DNA of 64,000 nt from Angiostrongylus vasorum. Lineage: Eukaryota > Nematoda > Chromadorea > Rhabditida > Metastrongylidae. Numbering within the stretch: position 1 is the first letter of the stretch; the number at the start of each line of letters is the position of its first letter. This document shows, piece by piece, positions 1 through 14,700 of this stretch. The stretch spans positions 3,713,001-3,777,000 of the forward strand of contig JADANN010000364.1 of NCBI GenBank assembly GCA_018806985.1. The letters run 5' to 3'. Position numbers and translations under genes: made by a program. The notes beneath the pieces were generated by a model. That model had not been told where the DNA came from, ran no database searches, and saw nothing but the letters and a program-made list of their open reading frames with translations.

Positions 1-205
1 CTGTCTGTGGTGGGGATCGAACACGCTATTATTGTTTCCTACCCCAAAACTAGCTGAAAGACGAAAAGAAAGACCCCCATGGTGTACTGGTGAACGCGTT
101 AGCCCCCGTAAGAGGTAATAACGTCTTCGACCTCCACCGCAGACACCTGTTGTCCGGAGTTTTGCAAATATCCCAGCACCATTGTGGTTGTAATTCCTCT
201 CAATA
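1..205 (+). repeat. Family A repeat, cut by the window edge
   Basis: Contains the family A core (GGTGAACGCGTT, CCACCGCAGACACCTG, CCGGAGTTTTGCAAATATC) and the CATTGTGGTTGTA end. A degraded copy of the repeat also found at 1073, 6595, 12165, 28740, 39955 and 47977. Confidence 0.75.
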
Positions 206-708
206 TTTTTTAAAGCAGTCGTTCAAATCAGACGAAGGTAGAGTATTTATTGTCTAGCGTTTCAAATAATAACGAAATATCCAGTCTACCATATTCATTC
301 AGATAACCGAATGATTAAATCATATTTCTGGAATACCAGTTCTCCTTCTTTCTGTTAAACCATTTCTTCTATCTTATTTTTCTTCGTGACCACTATTTAA
401 TTCACTAGACTTTAGTCCACAGCAACAATAAATCACGCTGTATGCATTACAATATCAACCACTCATCAGCCATGTAATTCTGTTCAAAGAAAGTGAAGTC
501 CAGTATTTTGAATGTAGAACAGATCTACTCAAAATGTGATTGAAAGTACATACTTATTTTCTCCTAATAAACTTTTACTACTCTTTTCTACAGTGAAGGC
601 TTTACTGTTTCCAACGTCTTCTGAACCACCAATTCTTAAATGGCAAGTGAAATCGAGGCCATAGATTGTGTTACGAATAAACCCTAAGAGTTTTCATTTC
701 TTTGCAGG

Positions 709-3700
709 TTAAATTTTTAATCTGAGAAAATCTCTATCCAGACCCAAATTCGTGTACTGAAACCCTACAGGAGTAAAAAAATCGGTTGAGAGTGATCATG
801 GTTAGTTGAACGAAAGGACGACTTACAGGTTGAACAGATGATAATGACGAGCGGTGCCGCATCCAGGCCCCAGGTGTGGTCGGAGGCGTACATCCACATG
901 TACCCGTTCAGCATGGCTGTCTCCATCGTTGCCACACCGATGTACAACATCAGCCTGTAAGTATCCACTTAGAGCGGCTACAACTCAATCGGTAATGAAT
1001 TGATAACACTTTATACAGAGCGAGTTGAAGAACTAAACAGATTACAGCAGAACATAGATAAAGAACGATAGAACTAGCTGGGAGACAGGCGAAACGAAGA
1101 ACCCGCATGGTGTGGTGGTGAACGCGTTACTCCCCAGAAAGGACAATAGCGCGTTCGTTCCCCACCGCAGACACCTGCGGTCCGGAGTTTTGCAAATATC
1201 TCAGCTTTATAGAACAACATCGATAGTTTTCGTTTCTAGTTTCATCATCATCTTTATCAACGTTACAAGTAACAGGTCCAATTGAGAGCAACACCATGAA
1301 CAAATAAAAATCTTCAGAACATTCTGCGAAAACCATCTGTCGAATGCTTAAAAATGGCAAAATAAAGTGGAATTTCAGAAAATATCTGAGAACTGAAGGG
1401 ATGTTAGAATGTAATGAAACCATACTGGAAGCAGGACAGTACATGCCGAGTACGTAAGAGATGTGTAAGGAATCCTGACATACAGACATGCCACAACTTT
1501 CTGGCACTTTTTGTCCTCTACATTTCTCGGATGTTTCACTCATGTGGGGCTTTTATGTGAGCTATTTTCAGATTTTGAAATTTCACACTGATGCAGTTTT
1601 CGAGAAATTGTTGTACAACTAAAATTTTAAGCAGTTATGACATAAACGGTAGAAGAAAGGGTAGTCGAAGCATTCGATAAGCAAGGATCGTTTCTTTTTT
1701 TTTGTCTGTTTCTGTATTTCCGTACCTTGCAAAGAACTGTGATGTTTTGTCGGAGAGTTTGCTTTACACCATGTTGACTTCTGTTATCGCCAATACCACC
1801 CTCTGTGAGGGTGAGGAAGTCTCGCTTACCCGTTCGGTTGCTGTTCTTTCATCTGACACTTGCGCATTTCGATCAAAGCAAAGCCGTGCAGTAGAATGAA
1901 TACGAATAGTATGAGCGTGCGATAGTCGTTAGCCGTGTGAGAAGCAGAAAAACCTGGAATAAGTGAACTAACTTGCTTCTATTTCCTCGTCAGCAACAGA
2001 AATAGTGAATTACGACCTTTGTAAACAAAAAGGTACGGACTTGAGCTATCCATACTGTTCGTTATTGTTTCGAAATTTCAAATGAGCTGATACATTAAAA
2101 GCTAATATATCAGCCTTCAGCAGTCATCGTCGACCGTATTTACAACCCAACTTATCGCCCGTCTTATCGGTCTGGGACCCTTACTCACCTTACTAGCCGG
2201 ATTTAGTACAATGCCTACATCTGCTCATTTTTCAGAATTCATGGTGAGTTACTTCTATTTCATAGAACTCATGGAAATAAACTCGGACTCATCATCTTTC
2301 TTTTTTCTTCCTCCTCTTTCTATTATCTGCTTAACGAAATATGCCAAGCATAAAAGAACAAATATACGAAGTCTCTTCTATACTACATGTTAGACACCAT
2401 CGAAGATTCAGAACGGATCGAGTTACAACCCACTTCAATACAACTCGAAGGGATAGTAGCCAATGCTAACTGGATGGAACCACTGAATCTATCTACAGGC
2501 AGGTCTTCTTCAAATTTTCACTGTTCTACGACCACTATGCGAGCTTTCGAAACCCATACTGGTGATAAATTAGTCATTTGCTTGTGACTATGAACAGCAA
2601 GAAATGACTCGTAAAATATGACGTGAGATGAAAGAATTGACATGAGAACCAATTGTCGTTGCTATTTTAGCAATACAGTCTCCGTGATTTCCAGCATGTT
2701 CTTTTTGACATGATTTCAGTCAAATGCACTTACCTATAATTGAGAGAGAATTTAGAGAAAAAACACAGAATATGGCGATTCCAAAGAAAATCTCGATGAC
2801 AAACAATCCAAAGAATGCTGTTTCGTAGCTCACGTTACAGAGACTGTTGTAGAGCCCGTACGCCAATGAGTGGGGTCGCGGTCGGGTCTGTAAGGAATCT
2901 TTGGTAGCAAGAATGGATGAAACCATCGAAAATATGCAGTTACTAAAACTAGTTCTTCGGCTCTCGTTCACCTACTATACTCGTTTCCAGGAACAAATGA
3001 ACCAGTGCGAGAAAACTATTTTTAAAAAAAAACTTCGTGTTTTATGAAGTATCAGGCTGTTTCGAAGAATATGTTCTTACCGTGTTTACCGCCGTGTGCA
3101 CCATCCAGTCACTAGTCGGCTTAAGTAGATCACGAAACGGCAACCTGTGGCGGACCATCATCGCATACATGGTGTACGAAGCAAATCCGATGACGATAAA
3201 TGTTGGAGCGAACATTATGCCTGCAATGAAGCAACTAAAGAAGGACACGTTTAGTACCAGTACAGAAGAACAAATTCGACTTTACTATGGAGAACTGCAA
3301 AGTTTACGGCGACGAATTATCATGTAACTTGGTCAATTGATTTTCACACTTTATAATCATGCCTTTCTTGACTTCACCAAGTTCCAAATACTTAACTGCT
3401 ACAGAAGAAATACAGAACTGCTCTGAGTAAGGTATCTATGATGCCTTTCCAATAAATGAAAAAATGACAGCGTAACGCCTACCATATCCAGTGGTTCTAC
3501 GAATCCACATCGGTCCCGGTATGAAGAGAGTTCCAGCATCGATATGCTGCAGAACGTCATTGCCACGCATTAACAAATCGAATACCGAAGTAAATTTTGC
3601 CTGTAAGCCAATGTCTCGCTCACCAAATAGGAACAGAAGTGACGATGGCGATCAGAAGTCCGTTAAATTCTAGCGCTTAAACGAATACGAGTCAGAAAGA

Positions 3701-6700
3701 ATGCTTAGATTTAGCTACTGCAGACTGTTTTATCTTCACTGTGACAAACTCGCAGAACGAACTCGCTAGTTTGACTCCACACCGAGCGCAACCGTCTTCA
3801 ATTCCTTCGGCGACAAGAAATCAGGGTCAGACACGTCTAAGGGGAATTCTGATATGGCGAATGCCAATTAGTGCCTGTTTTAAGGATCTGGAAAACATTA
3901 TCAGAGCTATCCCAGCAACTCTGGCAGAATCAATGAGACCAGCATTTGGAATATTCCTGCAGGATGCAGTATCTTCACGTAACAGCCGAACCTAAAGCTA
4001 ATCCGAAGGCATTCGTGGATGACGGCTATGAAACCACGAACTGAATGAAAGAAGTTCTGTGATTTGCACAATATGTGATGTCTGGCAATTAAAAAATCAA
4101 ACAAATACTTCAACATACTTTAAGTTCTCCAGTGCAAAACAACGTCTCTCTAATAGCCTTTCAACTGCTGGTATACAATTCTGCGTAGGATTAAACTCTT
4201 TGAACGAAGCTTTCAGATAAGTAAAGAAAAATCCCATTTTTGTTATTAGTGGCTCACTTTCTTTGCTTTCTTTTACAAAAACCGAGATCACAGACTATGT
4301 GGAGACCGAGACTTCTTCCATTCGGCTCGTTTCATTGTTTCCTTGCATCCACCATACATGAAGGTCTTCGGATTTGCATGTGAGTTTGGATGCTGCTCGA
4401 TTATTTGTGATCTTCTTTGTGAATCTCGTTGAATAATGGTCGAGCTAATTCTCCTCGGAATCTTAGGACAGCTGCACTAAAGCGTTCCTAGGTCTCCAAA
4501 TAGACACTGACCAATCTTTGTTTACTGGGAAAGAGCTTTTTACAGACATGCCTGGTATAAATCTCTCCACTCTAAAGAGAAATAGATTCTTGGTTAGCCC
4601 GGACTGCGGTCGAACAAGGGGTTGTTTCCCTATCACTGCACTACCCGCGTTTAGATTTGGTTTCACTTAGTTTTTGAAATTGTCGTTTTCCTAGGAAAAC
4701 ACGTAACAGTTATACAATGTGTTCTCTAACGTTTCAATGTTGTGTATGGAATAAACAGATCCAGCAAGGATACGTAGAACACCCACACATAGCAATGCAG
4801 GAACGAGGGTGAACATTAGCACCGTGTATACGGGACTGGTAGGTCGAGTAAGGTACTGTATGAGGGAGATGGAGTTGCTCTCGTTCGAGGTGACCAGTAT
4901 GTCTGATTCTACGGTTTGCCATCCTAAACAAAAAAATTTACTGGAGATTAAAGATGATAAGAAGGAAGACCTAAAAATCGTGTTACGTAATAGTCGAACT
5001 AATTAGAGAATGCTTACCATAAACGAAATAAATGACTACGTAGCAAAGAATCTGGATGATAGAAGACTCAGAAGTGTAGTGGAAAAGCGCAGTGATTTTC
5101 GTTCCAAGCTGAAAAATAAGGAATAACATGAAAAAATGAGAAAAAACAATCTATAAAGTAACAGAGAATACAGAACAAGTTAATGATTAAAGATTGATCA
5201 TTTATGAAGTTGCTACAATAGATCCTCTATGTGAATGACAGTAGATCTTGGTTTAAATGCTTGGAGTTACTTTTCAAAATAAGTACAAATGAGCCCAAAA
5301 ACGAGACCTGTGTCATCCATTCTTTTCAGTAAGTTTCATTAAGTCCTACAATATTAGAATAAACTCCTGTTCGGAGGAATTGCTCCATGTCTCTCAAGAT
5401 CTACTCGTTTTGCAAAAGAAAGTAGAACGGCGCGTGCCCGAACAGTGATCGGTGGCGCTCTGCAATACATGGGATCGGCTCCCGCGCCCCTGGCTGGCGC
5501 ACCAAGCTTTACATCTCTCCGGGGTCGGAAAATTGGTACCAGACTTCTCTAAGAGGATAGCAGCATTGGTTAGATACATCGGTAGGCCACCGCAAGTCAT
5601 TGTAAGGGCCAAATATGCATTCAATCACCTCCAAGCGATGCTTAATGAAGTCGAATGCACAGCGCATCCCTAGGAGATTGATCAACGCCGAGATCTTTAT
5701 CCTTTATCTTTTTTTATGAATAAAATTTCCGCTGTCACGAAAAAAAATAAATAAAAAACAAAATTAAGGGCGGCAATTGCAAATGGAACCTTGAAAGCTT
5801 GGGTGAAAACGGACCGGCATATAGAGCAGTACAGAAGGCACAGCGAAAAATGTGACGATCAAGGCAAAAAAGAAGGGAGCAAAGTTCTGGACGGTGGGAA
5901 CATCGTCGACAAACGACTCGTATATGAAAGATACGTAAACAATCATAGGTCCCATAGATGTGTACAGAAATTGTGCAGCATAGTAGATCGCAGCCCATAA
6001 AGGCCCAACCTTGCTGGTAGCGAAGCAGACCGGAAGCAGATCGAACGATATTGTTTCGTCTGAATTTCGACTTCATTAATATATGATTAATACACCAAAA
6101 AAATTTAGTGATGGTAGCATGTTTGGGCAAATTTCTTGTAACAGATCCATTTTCTGAGTACAAAAGTCTCACGACATAGTTTAGCACAATATGACTGCTT
6201 CACAACACTTCTTCTACTCTTGACGTTTTAGTACGACATCGATGCCATTTTTTCGAAAACTAGTAACTCATTTGTTAATATGTTAACGTTTTATTTATTG
6301 CCGCCAGAATGATGCTGAGATATCTGCAAAATTTTGGACCGCTTGTGTCGGAGGTGGTGATCGAACACGCTATTACTCCTTCCGGTGGCTAACGCGTTCA
6401 CCACCACACCATTCCCGCCCTTCGTTTCGCCTCTCTCTCAGCTACTTTTCTATCTACCATTCCCATCAGCAGTCACCATCACCATCTCAGCATCATTATA
6501 GTTGTATTTCACATAATACTTTGCCTTGAAAAAATTGTAATGAGAAGTGAAGAAAAAAATCAACATTGTGATTTCGACTGCAGCCTCATCTTAACTGGGT
6601 CCAATGCCGACTTGTGCTCCCCAGATCAATCCCGTTGACGGGAGATTGGTGATGACGCTGGTAGATAGAAAACTAGCTAAGAGACAGGCGAAACGAAGGA

Positions 6701-8717
6701 CGCGCATGGTGTGGTGGTGAAAGCGTTAGTCTCGAAAAGGTATTCGATCCCCACCGTAGACACCTGCCGCCCGGAGTTTTGCAAATACCTCAGCATCACT
6801 GCGATACATTTGTCGATACTTCCCATTAGCACACGTATACCTCACTTTAACAAACCCGCAACAACGCATTCTCGGTAATTCATCAACTAAAAAAAAGCGA
6901 TGTCATAGCAAACTGCAAGATTGGATGTAAATCCCAAAATAAAGTTGAAAGAAACGGTAGCTCTAAAAACCTGTGGAAGCATAGATAGTGTAAGCCGGCT
7001 GCTGTTCAGCAACATGACCTTCGCATCCACTACGAAGGATCGTCAAAAGCATCGGAACCGGCTAAATTGAGCTATACCTTAAAAACTAAAAAACAACCTA
7101 ATCACAAAACACAAAACTTCTGAAAAAATTTGCTTCCCTAAGTTCACAACTGAGTAAAGGAATGCTTTCTAGTCTCACAAAATGGTAAAACGGAAAAGCA
7201 GATTTCATAAAACCTTACCAACATCATGGGCAAAAGGTACAGAGCATTCATCGATTTAGCACCTGGTCTCAGACGACTAGTGGCGAAAAGTAGCAGACCA
7301 GAAAAAGCTCCCGAATAGTCTACAGCAAGAATCGAGGCGCGGTAGAAACCCTGAAAGCTCAGACATTTTGACATTAATAAATAGAAATTCTACATTAAAT
7401 CAGTGCAAAAATCGTTCCGGAATGGTTGCTCACTCTGACGTCAATCCAATAGTCAAGCGGATCATCGTCCCGTTTTCGTTGGGATATTTCCTTCTCGATT
7501 GAGCCCATTCCAAAATGAAACCCACTTACTGACATCCCCATAATTAAAGCTATGTACAAAGCAAATGGCACCGTCACAAATACACGCGAAATTATGGTTC
7601 CTATGCTGTTAGAGAACCTGAAAAGCATTCCACCTTATCTTAATAAACGCATTATTGCAGTAATGTACACAGTGGCTTTAAAATATGAGAAGAAAACTAC
7701 CAAAAAATAACTTACTTGACTAGTAAAAAATAAATTGTTGTCCATATGAGAGCGTGTGCGACCATGAGAGGTAGTGATGGAAAAGTGAAAAAGAACTGAG
7801 ACTTAGAATTACCCAAGTACCACTCGTTGGGTTCCCAAACCGGAGAGATATTAACTGTCGGATCGTTGCCTCTGATAACATAACTGAAAAATTTCATCAA
7901 AGTCTTGGACGACTCACTTTCCATTAGCCATCTAATTTCTCTTTCCATACTATTCCGTGTTCTTTCATGTAAAGGAAAGAGTATTTGCCGTTGACTAACC
8001 CCTCAGAGATGGGTGATGCATTCGACTTTATTAACCATCGTAGGAGGGATTGAATGCATACCTGGCCTACAAAATTACTCGCACTGGATTGCAAATGTAT
8101 CAAGCCAGTGTTTCTGTCCTCCCAGACAAATATGATATCAGTTTGTTGACCTGGGAGAGATGGAGGTCTTGCTGAGCCCACAGCGCGGTATCGAACCATA
8201 GAGCGCATTGAACGGCGCCTCCAACATTGCGCTACGCGCATCCATTCCTTTTATTTAGTAGAAATTAATTGAGCATGAAAAGTGTTGTTAACTTAACAAA
8301 TCTACAGCATTTTCGAAAATTTTCAAAGCTTTTCATGAATCGATTCAGGAAGTGATGACCGATTTTTTCTACTATTTATATATCAGTAAATCCATGTAGC
8401 ACTAATACGTCAGGCTATTTAACATATAACATGCACTGGGTACAATTCATTTTGTGCTCAAATAACAGCTGCTTTCAATTTTAAACCAAAAGGTTCCATT
8501 TTACATTGAACCTTAATAGTTGCGAGGTCAAAGTTTGTACTTCGAACAAGAAAGCAATTGAATAAGTTGGATATCTTTAAGTAGGACTTGATGGTGCTAC
8601 TGTCTCCACCTGTCCGCCGTGCATTAGGAATTTCAAAAAGTCAAAAATTCGTCTTCAGTTTTTCAAAAATAATAATTTTAACGATATTTGAATTTAAAAC
8701 TCAAAAAACACTGCATG

Positions 8718-8767
<50 letters not shown>

Positions 8768-11700
8768 GTATTTATATTTTTATTTCATATGACCCATTTT
8801 TACGTCTATTATGCCGATCCCAGCACTTCCCACATTCGATTCGTTTCCTCGCATCCATTATTCACGTAGATCTTCCAACTTCTACGGGTGGTTTCGGCTA
8901 CTGCCTGAAGATTTTCATTTTATCTTGAATGAGCTGGTCGAGTTGACTATCCTTGGAGCCCTGAGATTGCCGGGCCAGAGCGTTCCCAGTTGGATTGCAG
9001 AGTGTGATTTTTTTCCCGGACAAGTCCGGTACCAATTTCCCGACTCCGGAGGGATAAGAGACTTCACTCGCCTGGAGCGGAATCGAACTAGCACCATGCT
9101 CGTGACCTATGCTGACAATAATTTCTCGATCACTTGATATATGAGAAGCTGAAAACTATACAGATGTATAAATGAGGGTTTCTTCTATACTCTTAGTCGA
9201 ATTTATACATACATTTGTGTATATATAGATTAGGTATAATATTGAGAAACCAGCGATCTTTTTTTTATACGGCAGCTTCAATACGACCGACCTGGACGAT
9301 TCACCACTACCTTTCTAATTATGCAGTAAAAGTATAAGCGACCAGGCTTGATTTCCACCCACTCACTCGTCGCACCTTCTTCACGATACCCCATCCTAGT
9401 GCCTTCCTCAACGGCTACGTTCTCTGTGTTAACATAATCCTTTAGATTGCTTAGTTTGAAATACGATCGTAATGATGCTAAGCTATGAGCAAAACCAGGA
9501 ACCTCAGCTGCGCATTTCGAATCCGCGATTACCTTTTCGGGGGAAGCACGTGTTACCCACTGCACCATCGAGGCCATAGGTCATTGTCACCGTTAGAGTA
9601 AAAAACTGGTTGAGAGAAAGCCAAAGCAAGGGCCTCAGTGGCGCAGTGGGTAACGTGTGAGCCCCGGAAACGGTAATCGAGGGTTCCAAGCGCAACTGAG
9701 ATTCTAGATTTTGCTTCTATCTCACCATTATTGTGGTTGTATTTCACGCGATATCCTACCACGAAAAAAAATTATGATACGAAGTAAATAAGTAAATAAA
9801 GGTTGAACACTGTTGAGGCTATGTTTTTACTAGTTTTTGTATGTCGTAAGCAAGGGATCGTAGTGCTAATGGATATGAGCAAGCTATCATTCAGTGACTT
9901 TTTTGAAATCTAAACAATAAAACATAGCTTTCTCAAACCATGTCCAGCACACATCTCTGCTCGAGAAGCTTCGATTGAGATAAAGAAATACAGTAATAGT
10001 AATAATAAGAATATCGTTGTACTCTTAGTTTCTACTGAACCTAACCTAATGAGATAACGATAGAAAAATGAAAGGAAAAATAAGTTCAAGTAATTCTTGC
10101 ACAAATTTCCACTAGGCCTCAAATACGGTGATAGCTTGATAGCCTTTAACGGCAAAATACAATAACTACACATTTGTTAGTAAAGTAACGGTTTCGGAAC
10201 ACCCTAAGCAAGTTAGACAAATAAGAAAACTTGATAAATTAGCTACGCATAAACTCAACCAGTGTCAATGAGATCGACCACACTAGGCCTTTTCTGTGCT
10301 TTTTTTAGCCTAACAGAAATGATCTCGATCGTACTTCAACTTGTTAAGGAAGTATTTCCGTATGGAAAAATATGATGCTCTGAACAATACTCGACGGAGA
10401 TAAGACATCGAAACACTTTTTAGCATCATATCTGCTTTAAGAAGAGTGCTCTAGTGACTACTGCGCGAGGGGGGATGGAATCATTGACCATCCAGAATTC
10501 TGGAGATTAGAGTACCAAAATGTTGTCAGGAATGGGACTTGGAAAGTGTCAACGTAGAGCAACTGACACTGTATAATACTCTAATAAAAGGAATAATTAA
10601 GACAAGGAACTCTGTCTTAAGCAGGAATCTCATCCCACTTCCCACCAATGAACCACAATCTTTCCAATCACCTTGACAAAGTGGGTGGTAAAAGTCTTCA
10701 ATAACCATGCCGGTGTTGAAAGCGTCTCGATAACGTGAGCTTCGGAAGCACACAATTTTATCGTGATGGTTTAGATAACCTTGCACTTTGTGGTGAACTC
10801 CTATGAAAACAATAGTTTAGTCACCTGCGTGGACAATCCGGGGTGGGAAACTGCGATGTACAAAGATCCTTCGACCCCAGCCCTGCAGGGGCACATTTGC
10901 TAAGAAGGAGTATCACATCTTCACATAAAAGTCCAGTTAACAGTGTTCTCACAAAAAGCTAAGCGAGGTACTCATTGATTCCTTTTTTAAAAATAAAGTA
11001 AAAAATTCAATACACATTGTTGAAAAACGTGATGATCTTCTTGAATAATTTGAGCAAATTGCATAGGCGAAGCCCTCGGGGCACGTCCGGCGTGCAGTGG
11101 AGAAGAATGGATATTCCAGCTCGAATCACTCCTCGATTACTTAGTTAACACGTGCTAGAAACTATTAAGTAGAGACCACACCTCTCTGGTAAAATTTTGC
11201 TCAATCGCATACGAGTGAATGAAGGCAATATTACGGTTCTCCAACAAGAGATCGCATCCGTATTTTTTCTCCCTAACATTGCACAATGCACATCATTAAA
11301 AATTTATCTCGCACATTCCATTTGAATCCAAACACCGCAAGTTGCAAAAATTAAGTGGCGAAAATCTATACTATTACTGAACTATGGGACTGCACCTTTG
11401 GTAGGTCACCTAATATGTTGCGATACATCTATTATTTCCCATGTGGTCGTCCTGCCAACGGTTTACCGCCTCATCGTGGGTGGGAGGTGTTCCTGGGTGT
11501 CGGACTGCCATGTACAGCGGAGGGATTCGTACACCCTGAGGGTCTCCCAAGTTCAGATGGAGCCCGACGTCTCCAACAGGAAGCCCAACTAACAGTAAAC
11601 CAATACCAGGATCCACCACCGTCCTGGTATGGAACTAGTCGCATAGTGGCAAATCTGCTTCTGATCCACAAAGGTGGCGATTGCCTGTGGTGGTGAGTAC

Positions 11701-14700
11701 CTGGGGCAGACTTTGGCTAGGCTGACCCCGGGACTCCAGGGAACCACAATGGCTAAACCAGTAAAACTCCGAAAAAAGGGAAATTGTGCTAGGAACACAA
11801 CAAGAGAAGACGGCCCATCCAAATATTCAAGTATCCAAGTATATGGTAGATTGAAACCTCTCTTAGTGAAGCGTATTCAAATTTCCCGTATTCAAGTAGG
11901 ATATAGGATATAAACTGTTCATTTTCGCAATATCTCAAAAGTGGCTCTTCTCTCATCGAAGATAAGACTCATAATAGTAATCCAGTTTGTACTGAAGAAA
12001 ATGCTCACGCTGTAGGTTCAGTGTATGAACGCAAACCATTTCTACCAAATAAATAAGCTAGGATCGTATAAGTCAGCTTGTTACGAGCACTCCTTCATGG
12101 GTCATTTTCGGCTCGCCACGACTCATTCTGATCGGGTCTAGAACACCTATAGGTTAAAACACGTCCAAGAGAAAGGCGAAACGAAAGACCAATATGGTGT
12201 CGTGGGTGAACACGTTAGTTCCCGAAAGGGTAGTATCGAGATCGATTCCCACCGCAGACACCTGCGATCCGGAGTTTTGAAAATATCTCAGCATCATTGC
12301 GGTTATATTTCACTCATACGCTGTCATGAAAAAAAGAATAGGCAGTAAATAAAAGGTGACAATTGGAACATGTTTCTTTTTCCCAAACATTGGCATATCT
12401 ACTGTTGCTCATATCCTTATGAATTATGCATAAGTTAATGGCATCGTGGAACAAATGTGTATTTCATTGAAAAGCAAATCTGTATCCGCTTATTGCCTCG
12501 TTAAAGTGACCATAAAAAACCATGTGAATGTAATTTCACATAAATCTCATGGTAGCTGTCATATTATAGATGACACAAAAGCTGCTCTTCCGATAACTGG
12601 CACTAGATTCCCAATCACTAGACTATTTGAGTTGGGAACGTCACAAAGCAATGAAAGACGTTTTGCTCAACGCTTTAATTACAAATGTGTTTTTGTAAGA
12701 TAAAGCTCTACTTTCGGACTTGTTTTTAGAATCAGGGTTTTCGAAGCATGAAACGTAATTTAGATTTCTAAAAAACCTGACTCAAGTGCTACAGCTACAA
12801 ATACCAACCATTTACTAGAGAACAGCACAGTGCCCTGCTGGAACAAACCCTCTTTCGCTCACTTGCTTCCTTCAAATCGCTTGGGAAATACAAGTCCCGA
12901 TGGAGAAGTAGTGAAATGAATGCCTCGTGGGATGCAAAAAATCAGGATTTTATCCTAGTAGAACGAAGAAATGCATCCTACAGATGGTGATCTGTAACTT
13001 CAATAGGTTTTTACTCCAATTAACCAAGTTTATTATGAGTCGAGATGTGCTGGCATAAATTTCAAAGCGGTCAATATTTTCGCGTCAAATGAGTTGTACT
13101 CAATACATATTGGGCACGATGGATGAACCTTGTTGCTGCTGCTGTCGCGCATTCAAGAGACCAGTACCCTAGAGTATCATCGGCGAAGTCCCATACTTCT
13201 GTCCATTTTATTCTCTTGAAACAATGGCCAGCTTGACACCACATGAACGAGTGAGTTTAAGGCACACAGTCAGATATTATATTCCTAGTTAGTTTATTTC
13301 GCAAAATCCTAGGGAATCACACATAATCTGACTTACGACTGCAGCTTGGAAATTTACTGTCTCCTTTCAATGATACGTATAATTCTAATGGAAGGTAGTT
13401 CTCGATAAGGTTTCAAATAGGGAATGAATGGCAACCACTGGGAATCGGAGGGAGGTCTACTGCTTTATGGCTGTGATTCTTCGAGATCTGCGATATGATT
13501 ACTAATTATTAACATGGTACCTCACTAATCTTTTTTGATAATAGAATACGATAACGCCGTTAAATTTAGCCGCAATAATAAAATATTGTTGCAATATTAC
13601 TATACATCTTTGAAGACCAGAATACCAGACTGCATGCCTCTTTCAGCTCTTAAACAAGCCTGTAAACATTTCAATATTGGCATTTCTCCCTCTTTGACCA
13701 TTGAGATTCGATCGAACACAGTATTCTTTAAGAACAAACACGAGATGTTGAAATCCCACGTGACTGAACTCTTCGCTTAGTAGTTTCTGTTTTGGTTATG
13801 GAGGTAGGCGAAATCTGCCAAAATGTCAGCTTTTCAGCCAATAAAGGATAAAGTAACACCTCGTGTTTGCTCATCAAGAGTAGTGAATTATCACCATAGC
13901 GACTCGCCTATAGAAGAGTGACCTTCACTCTTCTATGATACTTGGAATTTCTCTTGACAAGCGTCGTTTATCACATCAAGCAATCTTTCGTCGTGTCTAT
14001 GGATGCTCGTGGAGGCTTAGTCAAATACACTCATATCGATCTGCCAGTTCAAACCACTCTTCTCGCACAGCTCAGCAAACAATGACGTGCATTTCGTTTT
14101 CAGCAAAATAATTATGATAGACAAGCAGAGTACAGACGGAGGTGCTAAGTGCTGATCAATATGGAGAGGTGACAACCACGTTGTTTATTGAAGTTCTGTC
14201 GAAAACAATGTGAAGGTGGTTGAAATAGCAGTTAGTACTTATTAACATCAGCCACAAAAACGAACAGGATGTTTATGGTTCCGGAAACCTTGGAAACAAA
14301 TAGATGAGAAGGGAAACCGCCACATTTGTTAGGTCATTATTGCACTAGAGTTTAGTGTTAACACATTCTCGACGGTGCGTATTGGTTTCAATATGCAAGT
14401 TGGCGGGCACTGTAGTCGGTGCATATTGAGTTCAATTCATTTTCTTTTGACGTCCTTTTCTTTTTTTCTTTCTTTCACTTTCTTTTCCTTTTTCTTTACT
14501 GCATAGAGCTTTTTTGTCATACCTTCTATGCTTAATCGGTAGCTTTTTCCAACATAGATGCTCGTATTGCTTTGCCTTTGAAACGCTTTTCTTTACCTTT
14601 AGTAATTTACAAGGAACCTTTCTTCTAACGAGCTCATTGACCATACTTTAGTTGAAGATGGATTGTTATTTCACTTCAATCGCTGTGATGAAGCAGAGTT

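Noticed and set aside
1127..1543. 138-codon minus-strand frame between transporter exons
   Set aside because: It overlaps a family A repeat. Only the part at 1290-1400 could be an exon, and no donor of the needed phase was found.
10526..10786. Minus-strand frame considered as a missing transporter exon
   Set aside because: Not hydrophobic, no match to any SLC6 segment, and the exons at 15280 and 7883 already join in phase.
11355..11913. Overlapping frames within the 11.4-11.9 kb repeat
   Set aside because: Other copies of the repeat do not keep the longer frames open; only a short MAKP-type frame recurs, and it is treated as part of the repeat.
14432..14644. Lysine-rich minus-strand frame
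   Set aside because: Low-complexity AAG/AAA composition with no splice support.
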